DNA of 64,000 nucleotides from Bacteroidales bacterium (GCA_017453565.1 JAFTEQ010000001.1:23788-87787); one strand, 5' to 3'. Positions 43,369-52,686 are shown, counted from the first letter of the stretch. Numbers and translations are program-made. Notes: a model not told the origin generated them from the letters alone.

Positions 43369-45347
43369 AACACATCCTGTATTTTACCCTTTCTTGCATT
43401 TTGCTGGCGTCAGTTTCCTGTCAGCGCAATTCGATGCCCCAGATCAGCTGGTCGCTGATGCACCCGGAAAAACTGGATTCCGTCTATATGCAGCGTATTG
43501 TTGCGGAAAGTGCAAAGCATCCTGTCAATCATTTCGAGATTTGCGGCGGAGACGCGGTGGGCCTGGACGGCCTTATGCTCTATGAGGAGTATCCGCTTGC
43601 CGCCGCGGCGCAAGATATGGAGAAGGTATTGGAGAGCCGTGCCCAACTCCGCAGCATTGTCCGGATGGCCCACGAGGCGGGAAAGGAAATTTACTTCTGG
43701 CATCGGGAAATCCTTTGCAACGAGGGGGTCATCGCCACGTTCCCCGACCTGCTTGGCCAGGATGGGGAGTTTGACCTGTTCGGCAAGACCTACGAGCAGT
43801 TGCTCCGCTATAAGATTGGCAAGACCTTCGAACTGGTCCCGGACCTTGACGGAATCGTACTGACGTTGACTGAGGCCCGTTATTCGGTGTTGCACCATTC
43901 CCGCCCCGACCTCTATCCACCCGAAAAGGTGGTGGCGCATATCGGCGGCATCTTCGCAGATGAGTTGGAAGCGCGCGGGAAACGTTTCATCATGCGCACT
44001 TTCGGGTCCATTTCTGAAGACTACGAGGCCATCATGGCAGGAAACGCGTTGCTGGCCAAAAACCATAAGTTCGAGGTAGAAACCAAGATCACCCCCTACG
44101 ACTTCGACCCCTTCCTGCCGGATAATCCCTTTTTGGTCAAAGTGCCCGGCACCACCCTTGGGGCGGAGTGTGAAGTGAGCGGCGAGTTCATGGGGTGCGC
44201 GCGCATGCTGGCCGAGCAGATTGAAGATATCGTCCGTTATGCCCGTTTCGCCCGCAAGCGGGGTGTGGACCGCATCACCATCCGTCTTGACCGGCGGGGG
44301 AAGACCATCTTCGATATCTATCCCATCAACCTGTATGCCTACGAACAGGCCCTTCAGCATCCCCGCATGACAGCAGACCAGATTCGGCATTCCTACTATT
44401 CTGCGCGCTATCCTGACGACATCTGCGACAGTCTTTGTGTCATGAGCAAGGAGGGGATGGAGGTGGTCCGGAAAACCGAGTATATTGACGGGAATTTGAT
44501 CTTCCACACCTTCCCCTTCCCGCCTAAGCTCCACTTGATCAAGGCTGGCGGCATCCTCGACGTGTTTGCACCGAATGGGTCGCTGGGGAATGCCCGGAAA
44601 CAGTGGGGCATCCTGTCCAATCAGGATGTTCCCGGCCGTGCGCAGATCCTTCGGGAGAAGGAGGCTGCCGTGGCGCTGGTCCATCGTAACCTCCGTCGCC
44701 TGGATTCCATAAAAGAGCGTCTGGACGCCCATGACCGCAAACGTCTTGAAGAGGCTTGGGCGTATTCCCTTGGGGAATCAGTGTCGGTGCTGGGACTGTG
44801 CCGGCTCATCTGCGCCTATTTCGATGAGATGGAAGCCCGCAGCGATGTGGCTCCGTCCTTGCACGCGGCGTTTGACAGTCTGTCCGGAAGCATCGAGGAC
44901 CTGACCCTTCTGCGTCCCATTCCCGAACTTGCCCGTTGTATCTGCGAAGAATACCCATCGGAACTTGCCTTGCGCAAGGAACTGGACGGTCTGGCTGTCG
45001 ACTACGTCCTTCCCGGCTGCATCACGGATCAGATCCGCACCGAACACTATATGCACGGCTGCCTCTACGATGTGCTTCCGGGCCGTCCGGTTGTGCAGAT
45101 TGGGAATCCGGTCTTCCCCAACGGCTATCTGACCGTTCACCTGAAGGGTACGGAAAAGGCGGCCACGCTCCTGCTCAAGGGCGAAGCTTGCTGCCGGGTG
45201 CGCGTGAATGGGACGGACTACGATGTAGACCTTTCTTCAGGTTCCGCACAGTTGCCGCTGCCGGCGGCCGGGTCGTATGAGCTCAGCGTTTTCAAACAAG
45301 TCGGCTCCTCTGTCTTCCCTGTTCTGGAGGCCATTGCAGTAATCTGA
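43365..45347 (+). CDS. Large lipoprotein, probable glycoside hydrolase of unknown family
   Basis: 660 residues with lipobox LASVSC (Cys19). Alternating strand/helix stretches such as HFEICGGDAVGLDG, AGKEIYFWHREI, LDGIVLTLTEARYS, GKRFIMRTFG and VDRITIRLDRRGK suggest a TIM barrel in residues ~35-400, with a helical middle part and a beta-sandwich end (~555-660). Acidic residues at strand ends (Glu in LTLTEA, Asp/Glu elsewhere) could be catalytic, as in alpha-glucuronidase-like families, but I cannot name the family. It is the last gene of the wall-precursor run and may act on glycan fragments. Confidence 0.6.
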   Translation: MKHILYFTLSCILLASVSCQRNSMPQISWSLMHPEKLDSVYMQRIVAESAKHPVNHFEICGGDAVGLDGLMLYEEYPLAAAAQDMEKVLESRAQLRSIVRMAHEAGKEIYFWHREILCNEGVIATFPDLLGQDGEFDLFGKTYEQLLRYKIGKTFELVPDLDGIVLTLTEARYSVLHHSRPDLYPPEKVVAHIGGIFADELEARGKRFIMRTFGSISEDYEAIMAGNALLAKNHKFEVETKITPYDFDPFLPDNPFLVKVPGTTLGAECEVSGEFMGCARMLAEQIEDIVRYARFARKRGVDRITIRLDRRGKTIFDIYPINLYAYEQALQHPRMTADQIRHSYYSARYPDDICDSLCVMSKEGMEVVRKTEYIDGNLIFHTFPFPPKLHLIKAGGILDVFAPNGSLGNARKQWGILSNQDVPGRAQILREKEAAVALVHRNLRRLDSIKERLDAHDRKRLEEAWAYSLGESVSVLGLCRLICAYFDEMEARSDVAPSLHAAFDSLSGSIEDLTLLRPIPELARCICEEYPSELALRKELDGLAVDYVLPGCITDQIRTEHYMHGCLYDVLPGRPVVQIGNPVFPNGYLTVHLKGTEKAATLLLKGEACCRVRVNGTDYDVDLSSGSAQLPLPAAGSYELSVFKQVGSSVFPVLEAIAVI

Positions 45348-45354
45348 TGTCTCG

Positions 45355-45379
45355 GCCCGGCCGGGCGCCTGCTGGCGCC
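45355..45379 (+). terminator. GC palindromes after the operon, possible terminator
   Basis: Directly after the lipoprotein stop lie the 12-base palindrome GCCCGGCCGGGC (45355-45366) and the hairpin GGCGCC-TGCT-GGCGCC (45364-45379), followed by a short T-rich GTATTTGTC. This could end transcription of the murB operon. Confidence 0.45.
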
Positions 45380-45440
45380 GTGTATTTGTCTGCTGCGGGT
45401 GACAGTCGCCCCTAACGGAAGGCCGGCGCCGCCTGCTCGC

Positions 45441-45592
45441 AGTTTCGCCAAACAAGCGCACGGAACAATGGCCTGTAGGCCTTTCTGGAGCATCCTCGCG
45501 TGCGCGACCCCCTCAATTTGACCCCCAAGCGCATCCTGCCCTTCCTTCTAAAGCGTTCAGTGGCCCCCTGTTGTGCGCTTGTCTGGCGAACT
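45441..45592. repeat. Long-range inverted repeat in a 447-bp gene-free gap
   Basis: The gap 45348-45794 has no convincing gene. Inside it, CGCCAAACAAGCGCAC (45446-45461) and its near-exact inverse GTGCGCTTGTCTGGCG (45573-45588) face each other, with partial complementarity continuing inward (GGCC...CTTTCTGGA against its counterpart). The whole could fold as a ~150-nt hairpin. It might be a miniature mobile element, a structured RNA or an attenuator; no flanking duplication was recognised. Confidence 0.45.
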
Positions 45593-45794
45593 CAAGTCGT
45601 TAGCCTTGCCCTCGTCGGCCGCCCCTTAAAAGATACCGTTCCTTCTCCCGCATCCTGCAATGCGGGCAAAGGTTATTGATGGCAATCTCTTAAGCAGTTC
45701 CGTCAAAGGAGAATTAATCACGGAAAAGGCGCCGGAGTTCAAGGGTGCGTTATTTTTTCGGAAGAGCAAAGGGCTCACAATCGGCCAATTATAC

Positions 45795-46289
45795 TTAGAG
45801 TATCGCCATTGCGATATGCGCGCAGGCCTCGGCGTCGGCCAGGGCGTGGTGGTGGTGCGTCAAATCGTAGCCACAGGCGGCTGCCACGGTTTGGAGCTGA
45901 TGGTTGGGAATACGCCAGCCGAAATGCCGCCTCGAAGCCGCGAGCGTGTCGTGGAACACGTAGTCGGGGTAATCCATCCGATAGACCTGGAACGCCGCCT
46001 TGAGGCAACCCTCGTCGAAGCGGGCGTTGTGGGCCACCAGCGGCAAGCCTTCGATCTTCGGGGCAATCTTCTCCCACACGAACGGGAACACCGGCGCATC
46101 GTCGGTGTCTTCCGGCCCCAGCCCGTGGACATGCTGGCAGAACGGCTGATAGTATTCAGGCTCCGGAAGGATCAGACTGTAAAACGAGTCCACGATTTGC
46201 CCGCCGCGGACGATGACCACCCCTACGCTGCACACGCTGCTGGGGCATTCGTTGGCGGTCTCGAAATCTATTGCTGCAAAATCTGTCAT
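45795..46289 (-). CDS. DnaQ-like 3'-5' exonuclease
   Basis: 164 residues, one DEDDh exonuclease domain. Acidic motifs are FAAIDFETAN (Asp8, Glu10), LVAHNARFD (middle Asp) and the closing HHHHALADAEA (His and last Asp). It is the short stand-alone type, not the polymerase III epsilon subunit with its clamp-binding tail. Possible roles are repair or turnover of short DNA or RNA. It lies in the accessory region beside an Rpn nuclease. Confidence 0.88.
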   Translation of the reverse strand: MTDFAAIDFETANECPSSVCSVGVVIVRGGQIVDSFYSLILPEPEYYQPFCQHVHGLGPEDTDDAPVFPFVWEKIAPKIEGLPLVAHNARFDEGCLKAAFQVYRMDYPDYVFHDTLAASRRHFGWRIPNHQLQTVAAACGYDLTHHHHALADAEACAHIAMAIL

Positions 46290-46327
46290 TTAGTGTCGTC
46301 AACCTGCGCTGTTTACGGTGTCCAGTA

Positions 46328-47050
46328 TTACAGGTTGGAGAGGTCTTTCCCGGAAAAGCCAGTGTACTTTTTAACAGTTTCTTCGGAGATCCCGTCGGCC
46401 AGCATCTGACGAGCGATGGCGATGCTGCGATTTCGTTCGCCTTCCTTCAAGCCTTTTTGTTTCGCAAAGGCAATCTGGTTACGTATGTCGCGTTCGGTTG
46501 TCATATCGTTTTCGTATCGGATACGTTCTTCGGGCGTAAATGTAGCAATATCCGCAGACTCAAACAAGAGTTGGAAGATTTCTTCTTTCAGTCCATCAGG
46601 TTTCCGGTCCAGCAAAGACAGGTTGTGCAGCGCCCAGCCGAACTTCTCCAGGATGCCGATGAAATAGACGGTCTTGAACGTATAGTTCTGCACGCCGGTT
46701 GCGAGTTGCTTCTGAACGGCGAAGGTGGAATAGAAGACGGCCCTGTCGAAGAAATCGAGTTGTTCAGCCCGCTGCATCTCCACGACGAAACGCCGGCCTT
46801 CGCTATCGGTGCACTCCACATCTACGCGAATGCCCTTGTCGTCTTCGTCAGGATTGAGACCTTCCTGCGCGGAATAGGCCAGGTCGACGATTTCGCGTTC
46901 GGGAATGAGTTCGTTGAGGAAGAGGATGAGCAGCCGTTTCCGGTTTTCGTTGCCGTAGAAGGTGCGCTTGAACCAATAATCGAGGAGGACGTTGGCGTAG
47001 TGCCGCGCCGCGGGGCGGGATTGAGGTTGAGATTGAGATGGGGTTTCCAT
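46328..47050 (-). CDS. Rpn-family nuclease, shortened
   Basis: 240 residues of the PD-(D/E)xK recombination-promoting nuclease/transposase-like family. Visible core: FKRTFYGNENRKRLLILFLNELIP, DDKGIRVDVECTDSEGRRFVVEMQ (the D...E-x-Q nuclease core) and FYSTFAVQKQL. VYFIGIL is followed at once by EKFGWALHNLSLLDRKP, whereas family members usually have about 50 more residues in between. The C-terminus AKQKGLKEGERNRSIAIARQML is normal. It may be an in-frame deletion form with altered or no activity. Confidence 0.82.
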   Translation of the reverse strand: METPSQSQPQSRPAARHYANVLLDYWFKRTFYGNENRKRLLILFLNELIPEREIVDLAYSAQEGLNPDEDDKGIRVDVECTDSEGRRFVVEMQRAEQLDFFDRAVFYSTFAVQKQLATGVQNYTFKTVYFIGILEKFGWALHNLSLLDRKPDGLKEEIFQLLFESADIATFTPEERIRYENDMTTERDIRNQIAFAKQKGLKEGERNRSIAIARQMLADGISEETVKKYTGFSGKDLSNL

Positions 47051-47209
47051 AATTATACGTTTAGGTGAGCGCTAAGCTACAACACGTCATTCAACGATGC
47101 AAGAAACCGAAAAATACATCTCAAAGATTTTTCTGTTTTCATATCGTTATTCATCCTTACTCCATCAAAATGAACTGAATATGGACTTGAACGGGAAGTG
47201 TAGGGTGGT

Positions 47210-47217
47210 TATTTTTG
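47210..47217 (+). promoter_or_regulatory. Promoter -7 box for the giant lipoprotein
   Basis: TATTTTTG matches TAnnTTTG, 30 nt before the ATG at 47248; no clear -33 TTTG. Confidence 0.45.
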
Positions 47218-47247
47218 CCAAGATTATCGATAATCCATTTTGACACT

Positions 47248-50200
47248 ATGATCAAAAAAATCTTTTATGGTGCTTTCGTGACATTGATGGCGTTGGTTTC
47301 ATGCGATTCAGCGACCGAGATCGAAACCCTTCAGCAGCAGATTGACGAGCTAAAGTCGGCCGACATTGCCACGATTCAGCAGCAGATTGCAGGAATAAGT
47401 GGTTCTCTAAATGCATTGGAAACGACTGATGCAGAGTTAAAAGGCTACATTAAGACGCTCCAGGAGCAAAAAGAAACGCTTGAACAGGCAGAGATGGACT
47501 TGGATCAAGCAATCAAAGACCTTCGGACTGAGTTCTCCGATGCAGTTTCAGCAGCGGAGGCCAGTTCGCTGGCGCAACTCGAGGCGTATAAAGCAAGTTT
47601 GGATGCGTCTATCCAGTCCATTCAATCAAAAATTAATGATTTGACGGCAAAGGATGCAGACCTTCAAGCACAGATAACGGCTTTAAGGAATTATATCGAC
47701 AACGAAATTAAATCCTTTATCAGCTCAGGGGATGATGCTGTAAAAAGCTGGGCGTCTGCTTCTTTCGCCACTCTTGCGCAGTATAACGCAACGGCAGAAA
47801 TCGTAACGGGAATCCAGGGCGATATTGAGGCCATCAACGACCGCATAAACGAACTTGCCGGTGGTGTTTCCAATTCTGGATTTGAGGAGGCGTTAGCTGC
47901 GCTTGATGCTAGTCTTCAAGAGAAAATAGCAAAGGCGGTGAGCGACTGCAACGATTCAATTACAGCAGCAAAGAATGAAATTACTGCTGCGTACACGGCA
48001 GCTATACGGGATGCGATTTCTGCAAGCGAGAACTCTATGAAGGTCTGGGTGAACGCTCAACTTGCCGGGTATTATACCATCGCGCAGACAGATGCAAAGA
48101 TTTCCGCTCTCAAGAGTAATCTCGAGGGACAGCTCAATAGTCAGAAGACCTACTTGGAGGGTCTTATCAGCAACCTTGAAAGCAGCTTGAATGGGAAGAT
48201 TGCTGCAAACAAAACCCTGATAGACGGTTTGCAGACGCAACTGAATGGACTTAGTAGCGATTTGGCGGAGTTAGCCGGGAAGGTGGTGGCCAACACCAAA
48301 AGTGTATCTGACAATGCAGCCGCCATTGCAGCCAATGCGCGTAGCATCACAGCCAATGCCAACGATATCGATGCCTGCGAACGTCTGATTGCGGCGAACA
48401 AAAGGCTCATAGAGGACAACACCTCCGCAATCAGCGCCAATGCCACTGCCATCACGGCGCTTCAGAACCGTACCTCAGCGGATGAGCAAAGTATTGCGTC
48501 CAATGCTGCAGCAATCGCGACGAATGCTTCCGATATAGCGGAGAACGCATCCTTGATTGCCGCCAATGCTACAGCTATTACCAATAATGCGAGGGCCATC
48601 AGCGACAATGCTGCAGCCATTGCCACATTGCGAACAGACTTGAATACCGCCCGCACCGAGATCACTTCTGCCTATCAGCAGGCAATCAGTTCAGCAATCA
48701 GCACTCTGGACGGGAAGTTGAGCGGCCAGTTGGCAACCGAGGTCGCAACCATCAATACGCGCATCGATAATGAGATTGCCGCTGTTGAAACGGCAATCGA
48801 TGCCCTTGCTGCCAGGGTTACCGCTTGCGAAAAGGACATCAAGAGCATTAAGAATACCATCTATTCGATGCAGCAGGACATCGAAGACCTGCAAGAGCAG
48901 GTGACTTCGATTCTTGCACGAATTCAGTCCATTACTTTCGCTCCTGCATATTCCGATGGGAAAGTGCCCGTAAGCTATACAGACAACGGAACGCTTACTC
49001 CCGGAACTGCCGTCCTGGACTTCAAACTTCAGCCTGCATTTACGGCTGCCGAACTCGTCAAGGTATGGCAGACGGCGCTCAAGATGGAAGCTGTATACAC
49101 CATCACAAAATCCGCTCCGTTGCAGGTGCAACTTCCCATAACCAGTGTGACGGCGGAAAACGGATTCATTACCGTGACCGTGAGTGGCAGTTCACTCAAA
49201 GAGGATTTCTTCCGTAGCCGTTGCAGCGCCAACGCTGCACTTGTCATTTCCGACGGGAACAACGAACTGGCCAGTGAATACGTCCCGCTGGTTCCCTGGA
49301 CAACCGATGTAATCTCTTTCGGATGCCCGAACTTCAAAGCCTACCTCGTGGAGAACTTCGACACGGATGGAGACGGCGAAATTACCGAAGATGAGGCAAA
49401 GGCGGTGACTAATATCACTGCATCTATGCTCAATATCACATCGCTTGTCGGCATTGAGTACTTCAGCAACCTGGAGACGATAGACGTGAGCTTTAATAAG
49501 TTGGAGGCGCTTAATCTTTCGCATTCTCCCAAAATGACGAGCATTTTGGCGAATGGCAACAAACTTCAGAGTCTTTCGCTGGCGGGGTTAACTGCCCTTC
49601 AGACGCTCGACTGCTCCAGCAACAAACTCACCGAGATAAACGTCAGCGAATCGGAAGGCCTGAAAAGCCTTATCTGTTCCGGGAATAACATTGGTACGCT
49701 CAACGTCAAGAAGAACAAGGCCCTCACCGACCTGCAGTGCTCCAATAACCAGCTCACATCTCTTGATCTTAAGAACAATACAGCACTAGAGACCCTTTAT
49801 TGCCGCAAGAACAGTATTGGCGTACTGGATGTGACCAAGCTTACTGCATTAAAGCACTTTGACTGCGCCAATAATAGTCTGTCTTCTTTGAACCTATATC
49901 AGAACACTCTTCTGGAGACGCTGTACTGCGGCAATAATAGCCTGACATCTCTGGGTGTCTCTGCCAATACCGCACTTACAGTCCTGGATTGTAGCGGAAA
50001 TGCCCTCACCGCTTTGGATCTCACCAAGAATGCGGCGCTGGAAACGCTCAGCTGCGCCAACAACGCGATGACCAGCCTGGATGTCAGCCGCAATGCGTCT
50101 CTGCTCTCGGTCAATTGCAAAGGTAATGTGTCAATGGCTAAGCTTTGGGTAAAGGATGCTGCGCAGGCGGCAGCGCTAACCATTCAGAAAGAGGACATTA

Positions 50201-51771
50201 CCCAGATTGCCTTCAACGACGGAGGCATCAACATCCCTGATGCCAACCTGAAGGCCTATCTACTGACTTTGTTCGATGATGACGAGGATGGAGAAATCAG
50301 CATCCTTGAGGCGGAGAACGTGCAGAATGTCAATTGCTCCGGACGCAGCATCGCCAGTCTTGTGGGTTTGGAAAGTTGCCCGAACCTGAAGTATGTGAAC
50401 TTCTCCGGGAATAGCGTGCCGGTGGTGGAATTGCCTAACCTGACGAAACTCGAGACCATCGTAGCTTATGGGAATCCCATTGAGCATTTGAATGTCGATA
50501 ACGATGCGGCTTTGGAAGCCCTTTATCTTCAAGCGGTAGACAAGAATGCTTTGATACCTCACGAAGAAGGACCTTGTGTATCGATTGAGGGATACAACCA
50601 AGCTCAGTCGCTTTTCCTTTCTTTTGAGGGGACGGGGCGGAAAACGCTGGTTTTGAAGGACAGTCCGTTGCTGACGTCAATCGACATATCAAACAATACG
50701 AGTCTCACGCACGTGAATGCAAGCGGGAACTCACTGATTTCACAGTTGAATGTGTCGACCTTGCCGAATCTAGCTTCTCTTGTGGTGAACGGTTGTTCGC
50801 TCACGTCGCTCAACGTCGAGAATAATCTCAAGCTGGGGTTGTTGAACTGTTCCGATAACAGTTTGGCCGCCTTGAACCTGGACAATAATGATGCACTCAA
50901 CGACTTAAACTGCGCGAGCAATCAACTCACAACCCTCCGCATCAGCAACAACCCCCTGCTGGAAACGGTCGATGTCTCCGACAACCAGTTGCTGAACCTC
51001 AATGTCCGTAACAACCCGCTCCTGAAGTCGCTGAATGTCGGCGGCAATGCAGGCATCACGGCCCTCGCCCTTGGCAACAACCCCGCCCTCGAGACCCTCG
51101 ACGCCTCCGGCACCGCCCTCACTGACATTGACCTCACTGCCAATACTGCGCTTACGGACCTCAACCTCAGCGGCTGCGCCGGTATCACAAGTATTAACCT
51201 CGCGGTCAATACCGCTCTGGTTGACCTCAACGTGGCATCAACGTCCCTCGCTACGCTTGATGTGTCGAATAACTCGGCCATCGATACGCTTGTGTTTGAT
51301 GGATGTACAATCAATGCAAGTGGTTTAAAAATAGGGGCCTATGTGAATGTGGCCAGTGAAAAGGGTGTTGTGTTCTATTCTTCCGGGTCTACGGTAAAAA
51401 TTGTTTCTGCGGATGAGGGTACTAAAAGGGCTTGGGGTTATGACGGGAGCATAACAGGTGCAAAGAGTGCTTCCGACGGGATGTTGAACACCGATATGAT
51501 TGTTTCGGGTTCAGCGGCCGCTAAATGGTGTAGAAATAAGGGTGTTATGTGGTATCTCCCCTCTAAAGATGAACTGGACGCAATTTTTAAAAATATATAC
51601 GCGTTGAACGCCACATTATCGTTAATTGACGGGGCGACGCTTAAAAGTAGCGTTTCATACTGGTCGTCTACTGAAGGCGATGTTAGCAATGCGTGGGCAG
51701 TTTCTCGTAGTGGAAGTGGTATTATATCCAAGAACTCCAACAATTATGTGCGTGCTGTTCGTGCTTTATAA
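47248..51771 (+). CDS. Giant coiled-coil/LRR lipoprotein with DUF1566-like end
   Basis: 1507 residues from the ATG at 47248, lipobox MALVSC (Cys19). Residues ~22-560 are coiled coil, with a very regular Asn/Ala-rich part (~347-465; IAANARSITANANDI style) like trimeric fibre stalks. A beta domain (~563-690) follows. Then come two leucine-rich-repeat blocks of ~21-residue units (LDCSNNQLTSLDLKNNTALE type), each preceded by an EF-hand-like loop (DTDGDGEITEDE near 703, DDDEDGEISILE near 1008). Residues ~1370-1507 are a DUF1566/FISUMP-like lectin-type domain (WYLPSKDELDAIF, YWSSTE, YVRAVRAL). Likely a long surface adhesin. GC is lower than in the flanking housekeeping genes. Confidence 0.8.
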   Translation: MIKKIFYGAFVTLMALVSCDSATEIETLQQQIDELKSADIATIQQQIAGISGSLNALETTDAELKGYIKTLQEQKETLEQAEMDLDQAIKDLRTEFSDAVSAAEASSLAQLEAYKASLDASIQSIQSKINDLTAKDADLQAQITALRNYIDNEIKSFISSGDDAVKSWASASFATLAQYNATAEIVTGIQGDIEAINDRINELAGGVSNSGFEEALAALDASLQEKIAKAVSDCNDSITAAKNEITAAYTAAIRDAISASENSMKVWVNAQLAGYYTIAQTDAKISALKSNLEGQLNSQKTYLEGLISNLESSLNGKIAANKTLIDGLQTQLNGLSSDLAELAGKVVANTKSVSDNAAAIAANARSITANANDIDACERLIAANKRLIEDNTSAISANATAITALQNRTSADEQSIASNAAAIATNASDIAENASLIAANATAITNNARAISDNAAAIATLRTDLNTARTEITSAYQQAISSAISTLDGKLSGQLATEVATINTRIDNEIAAVETAIDALAARVTACEKDIKSIKNTIYSMQQDIEDLQEQVTSILARIQSITFAPAYSDGKVPVSYTDNGTLTPGTAVLDFKLQPAFTAAELVKVWQTALKMEAVYTITKSAPLQVQLPITSVTAENGFITVTVSGSSLKEDFFRSRCSANAALVISDGNNELASEYVPLVPWTTDVISFGCPNFKAYLVENFDTDGDGEITEDEAKAVTNITASMLNITSLVGIEYFSNLETIDVSFNKLEALNLSHSPKMTSILANGNKLQSLSLAGLTALQTLDCSSNKLTEINVSESEGLKSLICSGNNIGTLNVKKNKALTDLQCSNNQLTSLDLKNNTALETLYCRKNSIGVLDVTKLTALKHFDCANNSLSSLNLYQNTLLETLYCGNNSLTSLGVSANTALTVLDCSGNALTALDLTKNAALETLSCANNAMTSLDVSRNASLLSVNCKGNVSMAKLWVKDAAQAAALTIQKEDITQIAFNDGGINIPDANLKAYLLTLFDDDEDGEISILEAENVQNVNCSGRSIASLVGLESCPNLKYVNFSGNSVPVVELPNLTKLETIVAYGNPIEHLNVDNDAALEALYLQAVDKNALIPHEEGPCVSIEGYNQAQSLFLSFEGTGRKTLVLKDSPLLTSIDISNNTSLTHVNASGNSLISQLNVSTLPNLASLVVNGCSLTSLNVENNLKLGLLNCSDNSLAALNLDNNDALNDLNCASNQLTTLRISNNPLLETVDVSDNQLLNLNVRNNPLLKSLNVGGNAGITALALGNNPALETLDASGTALTDIDLTANTALTDLNLSGCAGITSINLAVNTALVDLNVASTSLATLDVSNNSAIDTLVFDGCTINASGLKIGAYVNVASEKGVVFYSSGSTVKIVSADEGTKRAWGYDGSITGAKSASDGMLNTDMIVSGSAAAKWCRNKGVMWYLPSKDELDAIFKNIYALNATLSLIDGATLKSSVSYWSSTEGDVSNAWAVSRSGSGIISKNSNNYVRAVRAL

Positions 51772-51793
51772 TAACCATAAATCCATTAATCAT

Positions 51794-52195
51794 ATGAAAG
51801 TAATTTTACTTACCGGCCCATCAAATACGGGCAAGACCACCACTCTACATGAGTTGTACAACACACTTTGCCCAGATGGCAAGAGTAATAATATCGAGGC
51901 TCCCAAACCTCACCCCTTTGATGGTAGGGATTATATCTATTATGTAAGGTATAACAGCAAAAAGATAGGTATAGTCACATTGGGTGATTATGCCATAGAA
52001 ACCGTTTTTCAGATAGGAGTTTTTCTCGCTAAAGGAGCAGATGTTCTTGTGATAGCAAATAGTAACAAGGAATTTCCCGAAACTATTTGCAAATGGCATA
52101 GCGCAGAATATGATGGAGAGCTCGAAAGAGTCGTTGTAGATAAGCTCTCCATCAATGACCAGGGGAAAGTCCAAGAGATTATCGTCAAGTTATAG
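51794..52195 (+). CDS. Small P-loop NTPase-like protein
   Basis: 133 residues. Starts with a Walker A motif (MKVILLTGPSNTGKTTTLHE, residues 8-15) and has a possible Walker B strand in KGADVLVIANSNKE. The remainder is short, so this is a minimal nucleotide-binding fold; substrate and partners unknown. AT-richer than the surroundings, 22 nt after the giant lipoprotein gene and possibly co-transcribed with it. Confidence 0.65.
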   Translation: MKVILLTGPSNTGKTTTLHELYNTLCPDGKSNNIEAPKPHPFDGRDYIYYVRYNSKKIGIVTLGDYAIETVFQIGVFLAKGADVLVIANSNKEFPETICKWHSAEYDGELERVVVDKLSINDQGKVQEIIVKL

Positions 52196-52493
52196 TCCTC
52201 CAAGTCAACCAACTTGTCTTATTAGGGGAAAACATATTGTTCCGTTCCACAAGGGGAGTGGAACAGGCGGAATACAAGTATTCCAAACATCAAGAATGCC
52301 GATTTCAGTCAACGTGCTCAGTAATAATGGGTGTTTAGGTGAAGCGCCGAACGGACAGCTGTCTAACTATCAATGCCTTAGTGAGGGGGACTATTAACAC
52401 ATTTTAGTGGGTATTAATAGAATACGATAGATGTCGACGGCTTGCCCTATCAGCCGATAATGATTCTTTCAGCAAACACCTTATTTAACCACA
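52196..52493. other. Gene-free gap with a small hairpin
   Basis: 298 bp without a convincing gene. It contains the perfect 7-bp hairpin GTTCCAC-AAGGGGA-GTGGAAC (52244-52264), which may end transcription of the P-loop gene. An 80-codon open frame through it looks non-coding. The end is AT-rich and probably holds the promoter of the truncated lipoprotein copy. Confidence 0.4.
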
Positions 52494-52686
52494 ATGAAAC
52501 ACCTTTCTCACGCTCTACTGTTCATCGTATTCTTGTTACTTGGATGCGAGCAGGTGGAAGATTTGAACACGATCCAGCAACAAATAGACGAACTGAAGAA
52601 TACTCAGATTGTTACTATTGACGCCCAGATTCATAATACCCAAAAGTCATTGGGCGAAATGGGAGCTGCGGACAAGGAATTAACCG
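52494..52686 (+). pseudogene. Truncated copy of the giant lipoprotein (N-terminus only)
   Basis: Begins MKHLSHALLFIVFLLLGCEQ (lipobox, Cys18) and continues LNTIQQQIDELKNTQIVTID and ADKELT, parallel to ETLQQQIDELKSADIATIQ and TDAELK in the 47248-51771 product. Similarity stops near residue 64. The frame then runs on to 53000 through non-matching sequence and antisense to the kinase gene. The coiled coil, LRR and C-terminal domains are gone, so this is a decayed or truncated paralogue. Confidence 0.7.

Noticed and set aside
45348-45794. Possible tmRNA, RNase P RNA or 6S RNA in the gap
   Set aside because: I looked on both strands for the conserved tmRNA ends and the RNase P core and saw neither. 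Only the inverted repeat is supported.
45660-46409. 249-codon plus-strand open frame
   Set aside because: It is the antisense of the DnaQ-like exonuclease, which has all DEDDh motifs.
52155-52397. 80-codon open frame after the P-loop gene
   Set aside because: Overlaps the end of a more convincing gene, has no domain, and contains the 52244 hairpin; treated as non-coding.
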